Source: Oscillospiraceae bacterium (GTDB lineage: Bacteria > Bacillota > Clostridia > WRCU01). From it: 6,077 nucleotides of DNA. Below the pieces are notes generated by a model that saw only the letters and a program-made list of their open reading frames with translations, had not been told where the DNA came from and did not search any database. The DNA is taken from the NCBI GenBank assembly GCA_009783805.1, contig WRCU01000103.1, positions 1-6,077 on the forward strand, given 5' to 3'. A program made the position numbers and the translations under genes. Each line of letters opens with the position of its first letter. Positions within the stretch are counted from its first letter, which is position 1. Shown in pieces: positions 1 through 6,077 of this stretch.

Positions 1-315
1 CTGGACGGGCCCGACTGCCTGCGGCACGTCGACTCGCTGATGTCGATCAAGGGCCTGCAGGCCTTGCAATGGACGGCCGGGGCCGGCGTGCCCGGGGGCG
101 GGGACGAGATGTGGTACCCGCTCTACGACAAGGTCCGAAAGGCCGGCAAGTCGCTGTGGGTGGGCCTTTCGGGCGGAACGATGGACGCGCAGTGCGAAGA
201 GGCCGCAAAGCTTTACAGAAGGTACGGGCCCGAAGGGCTGTACCTGCTGTTCGGGTGGACGACCGAGGAAGTGGCGGACGAGGTGGTAGCCAAGGCCGCG
301 AATGGGTTCAGGTAG
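1..315 (+). CDS. Uroporphyrinogen decarboxylase-superfamily protein (C-terminal fragment)
   Basis: The frame is open from base 1 and ends at TAG 313-315, so only the last 104 residues are present; the start lies left of the window. The visible part reads LDGPDCLRHVDSL, then LQWTAGAGVP, then a W-P-L-Y segment with KAGK, and ends in a PEGLYLLFGWTTEEVADEVV-like tail. The order 'LDGP..LRH..sL', 'QW..GAG', 'lY.k...aGK', 'peGl' is what I recall from the C-terminal barrel half of the UroD/MtaA superfamily, especially the group in anaerobic Firmicutes annotated as UroD-like or corrinoid methyltransferase-related. These enzymes are cytoplasmic TIM barrels. Family assignment is fairly sure. True heme-pathway decarboxylase activity is doubtful and cannot be tested here, because the N-terminal substrate-binding residues are missing. 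The gene is convergent with the GH30 gene and overlaps its 3' end by 8 bp. Confidence 0.72.
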   Translation: MDGPDCLRHVDSLMSIKGLQALQWTAGAGVPGGGDEMWYPLYDKVRKAGKSLWVGLSGGTMDAQCEEAAKLYRRYGPEGLYLLFGWTTEEVADEVVAKAANGFR

Positions 316-2203
316 GGCCGGGCCTCGGTTCGAAGTAAGCCTCCATCCCCAGCCGGTTGTTGCCCGCGTCGGCCTCCGGGCGGCAGTTGCCCATCTCTAC
401 TATGGCGAAGAGCGTGTGCCAGCCTGCCTCCGCGGTCCACGTGCGCTTCCTGCCGAACGGGATGTTGGATGTGACCTTGACCTCGCCCCCCGGCGGGATG
501 GGCGGCGCGCATACGGTGGCCTTCGAGACCCTCTCGTCGCCGTCCAGCTCGAAGGTGACGGAGATGGTGGCGCCTGCCGGGGTGGGCAGCCTCCCGACGT
601 TGCGGATCAGGCACGAAAGGAGCGCCTCCTCGCCTTCCGCCATGGCGCCTTCGATGACGATCCCCGCCGGCTCCAGGTCGTATCCCTCCGGCTCGGGGGG
701 CGGGGTGGGAGCCTTGTAGGAGGCGACCTTGCTGGCCGAACCCAAGGCCAACCCTCCGGGAACGACCAGGTATGTGGCCACCGAGTCGCCCGGCTGGATC
801 AGCCTCGCTTCAGCCCCGCCCATGACCAGTACGGCTTCTTGCTCATGGGGCGTCTGGTTCACGGCCACGACCGCCACGCAGGCCTGCCCGCCGGCTTCGG
901 CCGTATCGGGCCCCGCCCCGGCGCCCGTCCCTACGGCCCCGCGGCCGCATGCGCACAACGTCTTCGCGTCGGCGAAGGCCGCGGCGGTCAGCCAGCCTTT
1001 ATGCCCCCCCGTACAGTCGACCCGCAGCATGCCGCGTCTTATAAATTTCGTGAACTGGCCGTATAGGCCGTATGAGGGCGCCTTGAACCACCTATTGGGG
1101 TCGTCCAGCAGGTTGTATATGAAAGGCAGGCGCTCCTTACGGGTGGGCCTATGGTAGGGGAAGGGCCTTCCGAGGAACTGGTGGGGCCCCCCATACTCAT
1201 CGGAGACGGTCTTCCATTGTATGTAACTGCGGGCCCCGTTCCGAAGCTGCTGCACGAGGTTGTCCATCTCGCCCGCGGTCGATATGAAGCGTTCGGTCAT
1301 ATAGAAGGGCACGTCGGGATGGAGGCCGCTGAGCCTGCCCATCTCCGTAGGGCTGCCGCCGTAGTCGTGCATGGCCACGCCGTCTATGGCGGCCCTGGCC
1401 TCAGGGTCGGCCAGCAAGGGCTCGACGAAGACTCGGGCCATGTCGAAGTTGTGGTCGTAGGCCCAGATCTCGGTTCCGATGCCGTGAAGGCCGAACTCGC
1501 GCCGCAGCGCGATGACCACCTCCTTCTGCATGCGCCAGGTGAACCGGCACGCGGGCGTCTCCCTGCCGTCGCCGCACAGAGGCTCGTTCTGCGTCGTGAT
1601 GGCGTGAAGCCCCACGCCCCGCTCGCCGAAGGCTTGGACGGCCATCCGCAGGTACCTCGCGTAGACGTCCACGCAGGCCATGTCGAACCGGCCGAACATG
1701 ATCGAGCCGTTCTCCTTCATCCAGCCGGGGACCCCCCAAACCGAGCCCACGAACCTCAATTCGGGGTTCACCTTCAGGCAGCGCCTTAGCAAGCCGAAAT
1801 AACCGCGCGCGTCGTCCTTGGCCACGCTGAAGCGGGATAGGTCCCAATCCCTCTCGCCGGGAGGCATGTCGTCGTACGTGTAGTATTCGGCCCTAGACTC
1901 CCAATCCGTGGATCCCAGGGGCAGCCGCATGAGGTTCCAGCCGATCCCCGCGCGCGGGTCGAAGAGGGCCTCCAGGACCTTCTCCTGCTCGGCCTCGCCC
2001 ATCCGCAGGAGGTTGTGGACGTCCGTGTCGGTCCAGGTCCCGCCCATCCCGAGCAGGGGCTGATGCGCGGACGATAGGTCGACGGCCAGCGCGCGCCCCC
2101 CGTCGACGCGGGCCGCGGCCATCGGGATGGGGGGCGACGGCCTGAGCGAGGAGGAGCCGTCGCCGGTCGAGACGTACGCATATACGGTGTCCTTATCCAT
2201 CAT
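308..2203 (-). CDS. Glycoside hydrolase family 30 with C-terminal CARDB-like domain
   Basis: This 631-residue protein is a retaining beta-glycosidase of family GH30 (clan GH-A; glucosylceramidase/beta-glucosidase/beta-1,6-glucanase relatives). Residues ~50-395 carry the barrel: LGMGGTWTDT (51-60), MRLPLGSTDW (92-101), SVWGVPGWMKENG (154-166), TTQNEP (203-208) with E207 as predicted acid/base, and FYMTER (300-305) with E304 as predicted nucleophile. Residues ~395-485 form the side beta-domain, interrupted by a Gly/Ala-rich stretch (~421-441). A Pro-rich linker (~497-509) leads to a domain at ~511-625 with 'LIRNVG', 'GWHTLFAIVE' and a terminal 'AGNNR', typical of CARDB adhesion modules. The start is ATG 2203-2201, with AGGAGG 11 nt upstream; an in-frame TAG (2221-2219) overlaps that site, so the protein cannot extend further. 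No signal peptide is visible (MMDKDTVYAYVSTGDG), which is odd for a CARDB-bearing hydrolase. The exact substrate cannot be told. It lies downstream of nrdG on the same strand. Confidence 0.9.
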   Translation of the reverse strand: MMDKDTVYAYVSTGDGSSSLRPSPPIPMAAARVDGGRALAVDLSSAHQPLLGMGGTWTDTDVHNLLRMGEAEQEKVLEALFDPRAGIGWNLMRLPLGSTDWESRAEYYTYDDMPPGERDWDLSRFSVAKDDARGYFGLLRRCLKVNPELRFVGSVWGVPGWMKENGSIMFGRFDMACVDVYARYLRMAVQAFGERGVGLHAITTQNEPLCGDGRETPACRFTWRMQKEVVIALRREFGLHGIGTEIWAYDHNFDMARVFVEPLLADPEARAAIDGVAMHDYGGSPTEMGRLSGLHPDVPFYMTERFISTAGEMDNLVQQLRNGARSYIQWKTVSDEYGGPHQFLGRPFPYHRPTRKERLPFIYNLLDDPNRWFKAPSYGLYGQFTKFIRRGMLRVDCTGGHKGWLTAAAFADAKTLCACGRGAVGTGAGAGPDTAEAGGQACVAVVAVNQTPHEQEAVLVMGGAEARLIQPGDSVATYLVVPGGLALGSASKVASYKAPTPPPEPEGYDLEPAGIVIEGAMAEGEEALLSCLIRNVGRLPTPAGATISVTFELDGDERVSKATVCAPPIPPGGEVKVTSNIPFGRKRTWTAEAGWHTLFAIVEMGNCRPEADAGNNRLGMEAYFEPRPGPT

Positions 2204-2214
2204 CGCGGTCGTTG

Positions 2215-2220
2215 CCTCCT
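2215..2220 (-). promoter_or_regulatory. Ribosome binding site of the GH30 gene
   Basis: A perfect AGGAGG on the - strand sits 11 nt before ATG 2203-2201 and 14 nt before a second, adjacent ATG (2200-2198). The shorter spacing favours the first ATG. An in-frame TAG shares two bases with this element, which fixes the protein's N-terminus here. Confidence 0.7.
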
Positions 2221-2265
2221 AGTATTTTCGTGGCTTTCCGCGCATCGTACGCCTAACGCGGGCCT

Positions 2266-2310
2266 GCGCGCCCGAACGGTCAAGCCGTTCGGAGCGCGTC
2301 CCAAAGGGAC
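2266..2310 (-). other. Compound hairpins between nrdG and the GH30 gene (possible terminator or attenuator)
   Basis: Bases 2272-2279 (CCGAACGG) pair perfectly with 2285-2292 (CCGTTCGG) around a 5-nt loop. The stem continues below a single unpaired A (2293) with 2267-2271 pairing to 2294-2298, giving 13 bp in total. A second small hairpin, GTCCC-AAA-GGGAC, occupies 2298-2310 and competes for the base of the first. A third, CCCCG-CCTA-CGGGG, is at 2329-2342 at the nrdG stop. No T-run follows on the - strand, so a standard intrinsic terminator is not supported. It could be a processing or attenuation structure between two co-oriented genes. No separate promoter for the GH30 gene is obvious in this 141-bp gap. 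Confidence 0.5.
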
Positions 2311-2344
2311 GGGCGCTGGGAACCGTGTCCCCGCCTACGGGGCC

Positions 2345-3202
2345 TCACCCCAGCGACAGGTCCGGCGCCCAAATGGATACGGTGCCGGAGGCTATGGTCC
2401 TGCCGACGTCTATGAGCCTCTGGTTCGAGGAGCCCGCGAAAGGCAAGGCCGGGGACGCGAGGTCGGCCATGAACGGGCCGTCGCATAAGATGCCGGTTCC
2501 CAGGAGGAGGGCCTCCCAATCGCGGAACGTATCGGCCGCGAACCCATCCAGTCCTTGACAAGGTGCCAAGAACCCGCCTAGGGCGTCAGCCGGCGCCTCG
2601 GCGATCGGCGACGGGCCGATCCGCCCCACGCCCGTCGGGGGCACGGCGTCGGTAGCGCATACGGAGGCGTCGAGGGATGCCCGTTTGGCCAGCGCGGCCA
2701 CGCGCAGGAAGGCCTCCTCGTATTCGGCGGGGGTCAGGCCGTGATGGCCCGCCCACCCGACGGCCTGGGCCTCGCCGCCCGCCCGCCCATTGCCCGCCTC
2801 GGCCTGGGCCTCGCCGCCCGCCCGCCCGACGGCCGGGACGCAAGCCTTCCCTAGCCGTATGCCCGCGACGATCTCCCCGAACGTGAACCCCGTGTACGCC
2901 ATCACGTCCAGCCCCATGCCCTTGGCGGCCTTCGCCAAGGCGGCCGCGGCCTTAGGCTGCATGAAAGGGTCGCCGCCCGTAAGGGTTATGCCTTGGAGCA
3001 GCCCACCCTCCCCCATCAACGCCGCCATCTCCGAGACCGAGGACTCCATGCCTCCCCCATAATCGTGGGTAGTCGGGTTGTGGCAGCCGACGCATCGGTG
3101 AGGGCACCCTTGCATGTAAATGGAAAGGCGTATGCCCGGCCCGTCGACGATGGTCTCCTTGACGATTCCGGAAAGGCGGAACCTAATGTCCGTGATATCC
3201 AC
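2345..3202 (-). CDS. nrdG: Anaerobic ribonucleoside-triphosphate reductase activating protein (radical SAM), with large insertion
   Basis: NrdG uses a [4Fe-4S] cluster and S-adenosylmethionine to place the glycyl radical on NrdD for anaerobic dNTP synthesis. In the 285-residue product from GTG 3202, the N-terminus holds GIVKETIVDGPGIR (12-25), then the CX3CX2C cluster motif CPHRCVGC (C33, C37, C40), the SAM-binding TGGDP (75-79) and AYTGFTF (102-108). The C-terminus holds CDGPF (240-244) and GSSNQR (257-262), both characteristic of NrdG. Usual family length is roughly 150-180 residues; here ~110 extra residues (about 115-227) separate the two halves, including a 13-residue tandem duplication. 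GTG 3202 is chosen because AAAGGTGA stands just upstream with 7-nt spacing from AAAGG. GTG 3226 in the same frame (8 residues longer) is possible but has no visible ribosome site. No nrdD partner is in the window. The gene is divergent from gpmI. Confidence 0.85.
   Translation of the reverse strand: MDITDIRFRLSGIVKETIVDGPGIRLSIYMQGCPHRCVGCHNPTTHDYGGGMESSVSEMAALMGEGGLLQGITLTGGDPFMQPKAAAALAKAAKGMGLDVMAYTGFTFGEIVAGIRLGKACVPAVGRAGGEAQAEAGNGRAGGEAQAVGWAGHHGLTPAEYEEAFLRVAALAKRASLDASVCATDAVPPTGVGRIGPSPIAEAPADALGGFLAPCQGLDGFAADTFRDWEALLLGTGILCDGPFMADLASPALPFAGSSNQRLIDVGRTIASGTVSIWAPDLSLG
2750..2827 (-). repeat. In-frame 39-bp tandem duplication inside nrdG
   Basis: A 28-bp identical sequence occurs at 2761-2788 and again at 2800-2827, a period of 39 bp. 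On the coding strand the two units encode GRAGGEAQAEAGN and GRAGGEAQAVGWA, so the first nine residues are identical and the frame is kept. A further 10-bp match (CCCGACGGCC) lies at 2756-2765 and 2825-2834. The repeat is very GC-rich and falls at the start of the unusual NrdG insertion, which suggests expansion by slippage or unequal recombination. Confidence 0.9.
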
Positions 3203-3206
3203 ACCT

Positions 3207-3214
3207 TCACCTTT
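3207..3214 (-). promoter_or_regulatory. Probable ribosome binding site of nrdG
   Basis: On the - strand AAAGGTGA precedes GTG 3202-3200, with 7 nt between AAAGG and the start. AGGTGA matches the 3' part of the extended Shine-Dalgarno sequence. It decides between GTG 3202 and the upstream GTG 3226, in front of which no purine-rich site is seen. Confidence 0.5.
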
Positions 3215-3291
3215 TTGGGCCTTCACCCCGTCGAGGCCATGCCCATGCGGCTATGCGGCGCGGCCAACGATAGAAGCGGCGCGCCGATTCC

Positions 3292-3323
3292 ATTATACTA
3301 TTGCCATTAAAGGGCGGTATCAA
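3292..3323 (-). promoter_or_regulatory. Candidate nrdG promoter
   Basis: A perfect TATAAT lies on the - strand at 3297-3292 (ATTATA on +). TTGATA (five of six to the -35 consensus) is at 3323-3318, but the 20-bp gap is longer than the usual 16-18. With a 17-bp gap the -10 would instead be the weaker TAGTAT. Transcription from here would give a leader of roughly 80 nt before GTG 3202. The opposite strand carries TATACT (3294-3299), a possible but weakly supported -10 for gpmI with no good -35. Confidence 0.45.
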
Positions 3324-3348
3324 ATACGCATAGGACGGGGGCGGCGCA

Positions 3349-4998
3349 ATGCCACATATATTAAGGCGCGGAGGCAGGGCCAAAGGATTTGAGGGGCCGC
3401 TGCTGACGGTCGTCATGGACGGCTTCGGGTTGGCCGGGGCCGGTGAGGGGAACGCCATATGGCAAGCCTACACGCCCACCATCGACCGCCTTGCGCGCGA
3501 CTACCCGAACCTGGCTATTAAGGCCCACGGCAAGGCGGTCGGCCTGCCCTCCGACGATGACATGGGGAACTCCGAGGTAGGGCACAACGCGTTGGGGGCC
3601 GGCCGCGTCTACAACCAAGGAGCGAAGCTGGTGCGGGAGGCCATCGAGTGCGGGGAGATGTTCAGGAACGCGGCTTGGGCGGAGGTTTCGGGCGGCTGCG
3701 CGGGCGGTGGGGGGACGCTCCATTTCATCGGGCTGCTCTCGGACGGGAACGTGCACTCCCACATAGGCCACCTTAAGTCGATGGTGGCGAGGGCGAAGCA
3801 GGACGGCGTAGGGAGGGTGCGCGCGCACATACTGCTTGACGGGCGGGACGTCGGCGAGACGTCGGCCCTGGATTACGTGCTGCCGTTCGAGGCTTTCCTA
3901 TCCGAACTGACCTCGCCGGGCTTCGATGCGCGCATAGCCAGCGGCGGCGGACGCATGCGCGTCACGATGGACAGGTACGAGGCCGACTGGGGGATGGTTG
4001 AGACCGGATGGAAGACCCACGTTCTGGGGGAGGGGCGCGCCTTTGGGTCCGCCGAGGAGGCGGTCCGGACGCTGCGGGGCGAGACTGGCGCCACCGACCA
4101 GTTCCTGCCGCCGTTCGTCATAGCTGAGGGGGGGGAGCCCGTAGGCCCGATCCTCGACGGGGATTCCGTCGTGTTCTTCAACTTCAGGGGCGACAGGGCG
4201 CTCGAGATAAGCCAGGCCTTCGAGCGGCCGGACTTCGGCAAGTTCGATAGGAAGAGGTGGCCAAAGGTCACCTACGCCGGCATGCTCCAATACGACGGCG
4301 ACCTAGGCGTGCCCAGGAGATTCCTCGTCAGCCCGCCGAACATAACGGAGACGATGGGGGAGTACCTGGCCGAGACGGGCGTAAGCCAGCTGGCGCTGTC
4401 CGAGACTCAGAAGTTCGGCCACGTCACCTATTTTTGGAACGGGAACAGGCAAAGCAAGTTTTCCGATCGCCTGGAAGAGTACGTCGAGATCCCGTCGGAC
4501 ATGGTCCCCTTTGAGCGAAAGCCGTGGATGAAGGCCGCCGAGATAACGGCCGAATGCCTGCGGCAGCTCAGGGCCGGGAGACATAGATTCCTAAGGTTGA
4601 ACTTCCCCAACGGCGACATGGTCGGCCATACCGGCGACTACCAGGCGGCGGCGGTGGGCGTGGGGGTGGTCGACATGTGCCTGGCCTCTATCCTGCCCGC
4701 GGTGGATGAGGTGGGGGGCATCGCGATCATCACCGCCGACCATGGTAACGCGGACGAGATGTACGAGGTCAACAGGAAGACGGGGGAGCCCGAGAGGGAC
4801 GGCTCGGGGAGGGTCAGGCCAAAGACGGCCCATACATTGAACCCGGTCCCGCTCATTATCTACGACAACGTCCATCGAGGTGGGTACGCCATCAAGGAAG
4901 GGGCGTTCGGCCTTTCCAATTTCGCCGCCACCGCGGTGGAGCTTATGGGGTTTGAGGCCCCCGGCATCTGGGATGAGAGCGTATTGAGTTGGAGTTGA
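3349..4998 (+). CDS. gpmI: 2,3-bisphosphoglycerate-independent phosphoglycerate mutase, long plant-type form
   Basis: This cytoplasmic glycolytic/gluconeogenic enzyme interconverts 3- and 2-phosphoglycerate through a phosphoserine intermediate, using two divalent metals (usually Mn2+). It has 549 residues, longer than the ~510 of the common bacterial form. Visible sites: metal ligand D24 in VVMDGFG; nucleophile S75 in DDDMGNSEVGHNALGAGR (69-86); SDGNVHSH (131-138); DGRD (164-167); SGGGRM (198-203); K355 in SETQKFGH (351-358); D423 and H427 in NGDMVGHTGD; D464-H465 in TADHGNAD; H495 in TAHT. The DDDMGNSEVGHNALGAGR block, the MDRYEADW segment, FGHVTYFWNGNR and LEEYVEIPSD resemble the plant/protist-type subgroup as I remember it. 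All catalytic residues appear intact. ATG 3349 is the only conventional start between an in-frame TAG (3331-3333) and the DGFG core; its ribosome site is weak (a G-rich stretch). It is divergent from nrdG and co-directional with the downstream rRNA operon. Confidence 0.95.
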   Translation: MPHILRRGGRAKGFEGPLLTVVMDGFGLAGAGEGNAIWQAYTPTIDRLARDYPNLAIKAHGKAVGLPSDDDMGNSEVGHNALGAGRVYNQGAKLVREAIECGEMFRNAAWAEVSGGCAGGGGTLHFIGLLSDGNVHSHIGHLKSMVARAKQDGVGRVRAHILLDGRDVGETSALDYVLPFEAFLSELTSPGFDARIASGGGRMRVTMDRYEADWGMVETGWKTHVLGEGRAFGSAEEAVRTLRGETGATDQFLPPFVIAEGGEPVGPILDGDSVVFFNFRGDRALEISQAFERPDFGKFDRKRWPKVTYAGMLQYDGDLGVPRRFLVSPPNITETMGEYLAETGVSQLALSETQKFGHVTYFWNGNRQSKFSDRLEEYVEIPSDMVPFERKPWMKAAEITAECLRQLRAGRHRFLRLNFPNGDMVGHTGDYQAAAVGVGVVDMCLASILPAVDEVGGIAIITADHGNADEMYEVNRKTGEPERDGSGRVRPKTAHTLNPVPLIIYDNVHRGGYAIKEGAFGLSNFAATAVELMGFEAPGIWDESVLSWS

Positions 4999-5112
4999 AT
5001 AATTGGCCTATGAAGGCCCGGAAATCATGCGAAAATTTATTAAGATCAATAGTAAATGGAAGGATGAAGATAATTGCATTTAAAGAACGCCGAATATCAC
5101 CCGATTTTAGGT
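4999..5112 (+). other. AT-rich intergenic stretch upstream of the rRNA promoter
   Basis: After the gpmI stop the composition changes sharply from GC-rich coding DNA to an A/T-rich stretch, most clearly at 5020-5110, with runs such as AAAATTTATTAAGATC and ATTGCATTTAAAG. No convincing gene is seen. Placed directly before a strong-looking promoter, it is well positioned to act as an UP element binding the RNA polymerase alpha subunit; this is inference. A sequence resembling -10 (GATAAT, 5069-5074) lacks a matching -35. Confidence 0.45.
5005..5018 (+). terminator. Weak hairpin after gpmI
   Basis: GGCCT (5005-5009) and AGGCC (5014-5018) form a 5-bp stem with loop ATGA, six bases after the gpmI stop. 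No immediate T-run follows, only a mixed A/T stretch from about 5031, so termination may be poor and gpmI transcription may run on into the rRNA operon. Confidence 0.22.
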
Positions 5113-5141
5113 TTGCCTGCCCATGACGGCTGATATATATT
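5113..5141 (+). promoter_or_regulatory. Probable rRNA operon promoter
   Basis: TTGCCT (5113-5118; four of six to TTGACA) and TATATT (5136-5141; five of six to TATAAT) are separated by exactly 17 bp. A TG at 5131-5132 lies in the extended -10 region. Start of transcription would be near 5148, giving a leader of about 160 nt before mature 16S. The AT-rich DNA upstream fits a strong rRNA promoter. This is the only well-spaced pair I found in the gap. Confidence 0.55.
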
Positions 5142-5147
5142 GGCAAA

Positions 5148-5309
5148 GCCGCTCCGAAGGGGCCGTAGGGAGGCCGTGAGGCTGAAGACGGGCGCGGAGG
5201 GCGGCGAAAGCGGACGTTGAAAAGTGAACAGTGGGGAAAAAGGAAACATGCGAACCAAGCCAGGGTGAGCCGAAGGCCGGAAGGCAGAGGCGAGCCAAGG
5301 TTCAGATAA
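5148..5309 (+). other. 16S rRNA leader (pre-rRNA)
   Basis: Transcribed leader inferred from the promoter and the mature 16S start. It is rich in G and A and poor in T. At 5217-5230 it contains TTGAAAAGTGAACA, close to the TTGAAAACTGAACA sequence commonly found in Firmicutes rRNA leaders and spacers next to the boxA antitermination element; a clear boxA (TGCTCTTT-like) is not seen. The complementary strand of the RNase III processing stem would lie past 16S and outside the window. Confidence 0.45.

Positions 5310-6077
<768 letters not shown>

Noticed and set aside
1004..1010. C7 tract in the GH30 gene as a frameshift site
   Set aside because: The reading frame encodes continuous, plausible protein on both sides (DCTGGHKG), so no frameshift is indicated.
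302..1789. Long + strand open frames (302-1066, 729-1157, 1151-1789) opposite the GH30 gene
   Set aside because: They are antisense to a gene with clear catalytic motifs, show no recognisable domain, and long shadow frames are expected in GC-rich DNA.
2750..2834. CRISPR array
   Set aside because: Only two repeat copies with an 11-bp gap, inside a conserved coding frame; no array structure.
2586..2886. Arg/Pro-rich frames on both strands (2586-2843 and 2677-2886) across the nrdG repeat
   Set aside because: Low-complexity translations of the GC-rich repeat in the wrong frame; the NrdG frame continues unbroken through the region with family motifs on both sides.
3350..3365. AT-rich CCACATATATTAAGG near the gpmI start as a possible NrdR box
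   Set aside because: Considered because nrdG is divergent here, but it does not align with the palindromic NrdR consensus, is single instead of paired, and lies inside the gpmI coding region.
3361..4875. - strand frames opposite gpmI (such as 3361-3828, 3898-4290, 4591-4875)
   Set aside because: Shadows of a complete, fully motif-supported phosphoglycerate mutase.

Overview
The window comes from a GC-rich bacterium. The partial 16S rRNA gene at the right edge has the look of the class Clostridia: a short V3 region, the string GTGTAGGCGGG after position 515, and a Clostridia-like 5' domain. An Oscillospirales- or Christensenellales-like lineage is my best guess, but I could not run a search. 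NrdG, an oxygen-sensitive radical SAM enzyme, fits an anaerobe or facultative anaerobe.

Layout, left to right. (1) Positions 1-315, + strand: the C-terminal 104 residues of a uroporphyrinogen-decarboxylase-superfamily protein. (2) Positions 308-2203, - strand: a family 30 glycoside hydrolase with a C-terminal CARDB-like beta-sandwich and no signal peptide. Its stop codon overlaps the end of gene 1 by 8 bp in convergent orientation. (3) Positions 2204-2344: a short intergenic stretch with several hairpins. (4) Positions 2345-3202 (or 3226), - strand: an anaerobic ribonucleotide reductase activase (NrdG) with an unusual internal insertion of about 110 residues that includes a 13-residue tandem duplication. 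(5) Positions 3227-3348: a divergent promoter region. (6) Positions 3349-4998, + strand: a long, plant-type cofactor-independent phosphoglycerate mutase. (7) Positions 4999-5309: a strikingly AT-rich stretch, then a good sigma-A-type promoter, then a purine-rich leader. (8) Position ~5310 to the window end: the 5' ~780 nucleotides (E. coli numbering) of 16S rRNA, cut by the window.

The genes do not form one obvious pathway. gpmI is glycolytic, NrdG supports anaerobic dNTP synthesis, the GH30 cleaves a beta-linked sugar substrate, and the UroD-like protein may be a corrinoid methyltransferase or a relative. nrdG and the GH30 gene point the same way and could share a transcript, although the hairpins between them may attenuate it. 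gpmI is divergent from nrdG and co-directional with the rRNA operon. I found no clearly new multi-gene system. The most unusual items are the expanded NrdG, the leaderless GH30-CARDB protein, and a 16S base change inside the universal 338/EUB338 site.
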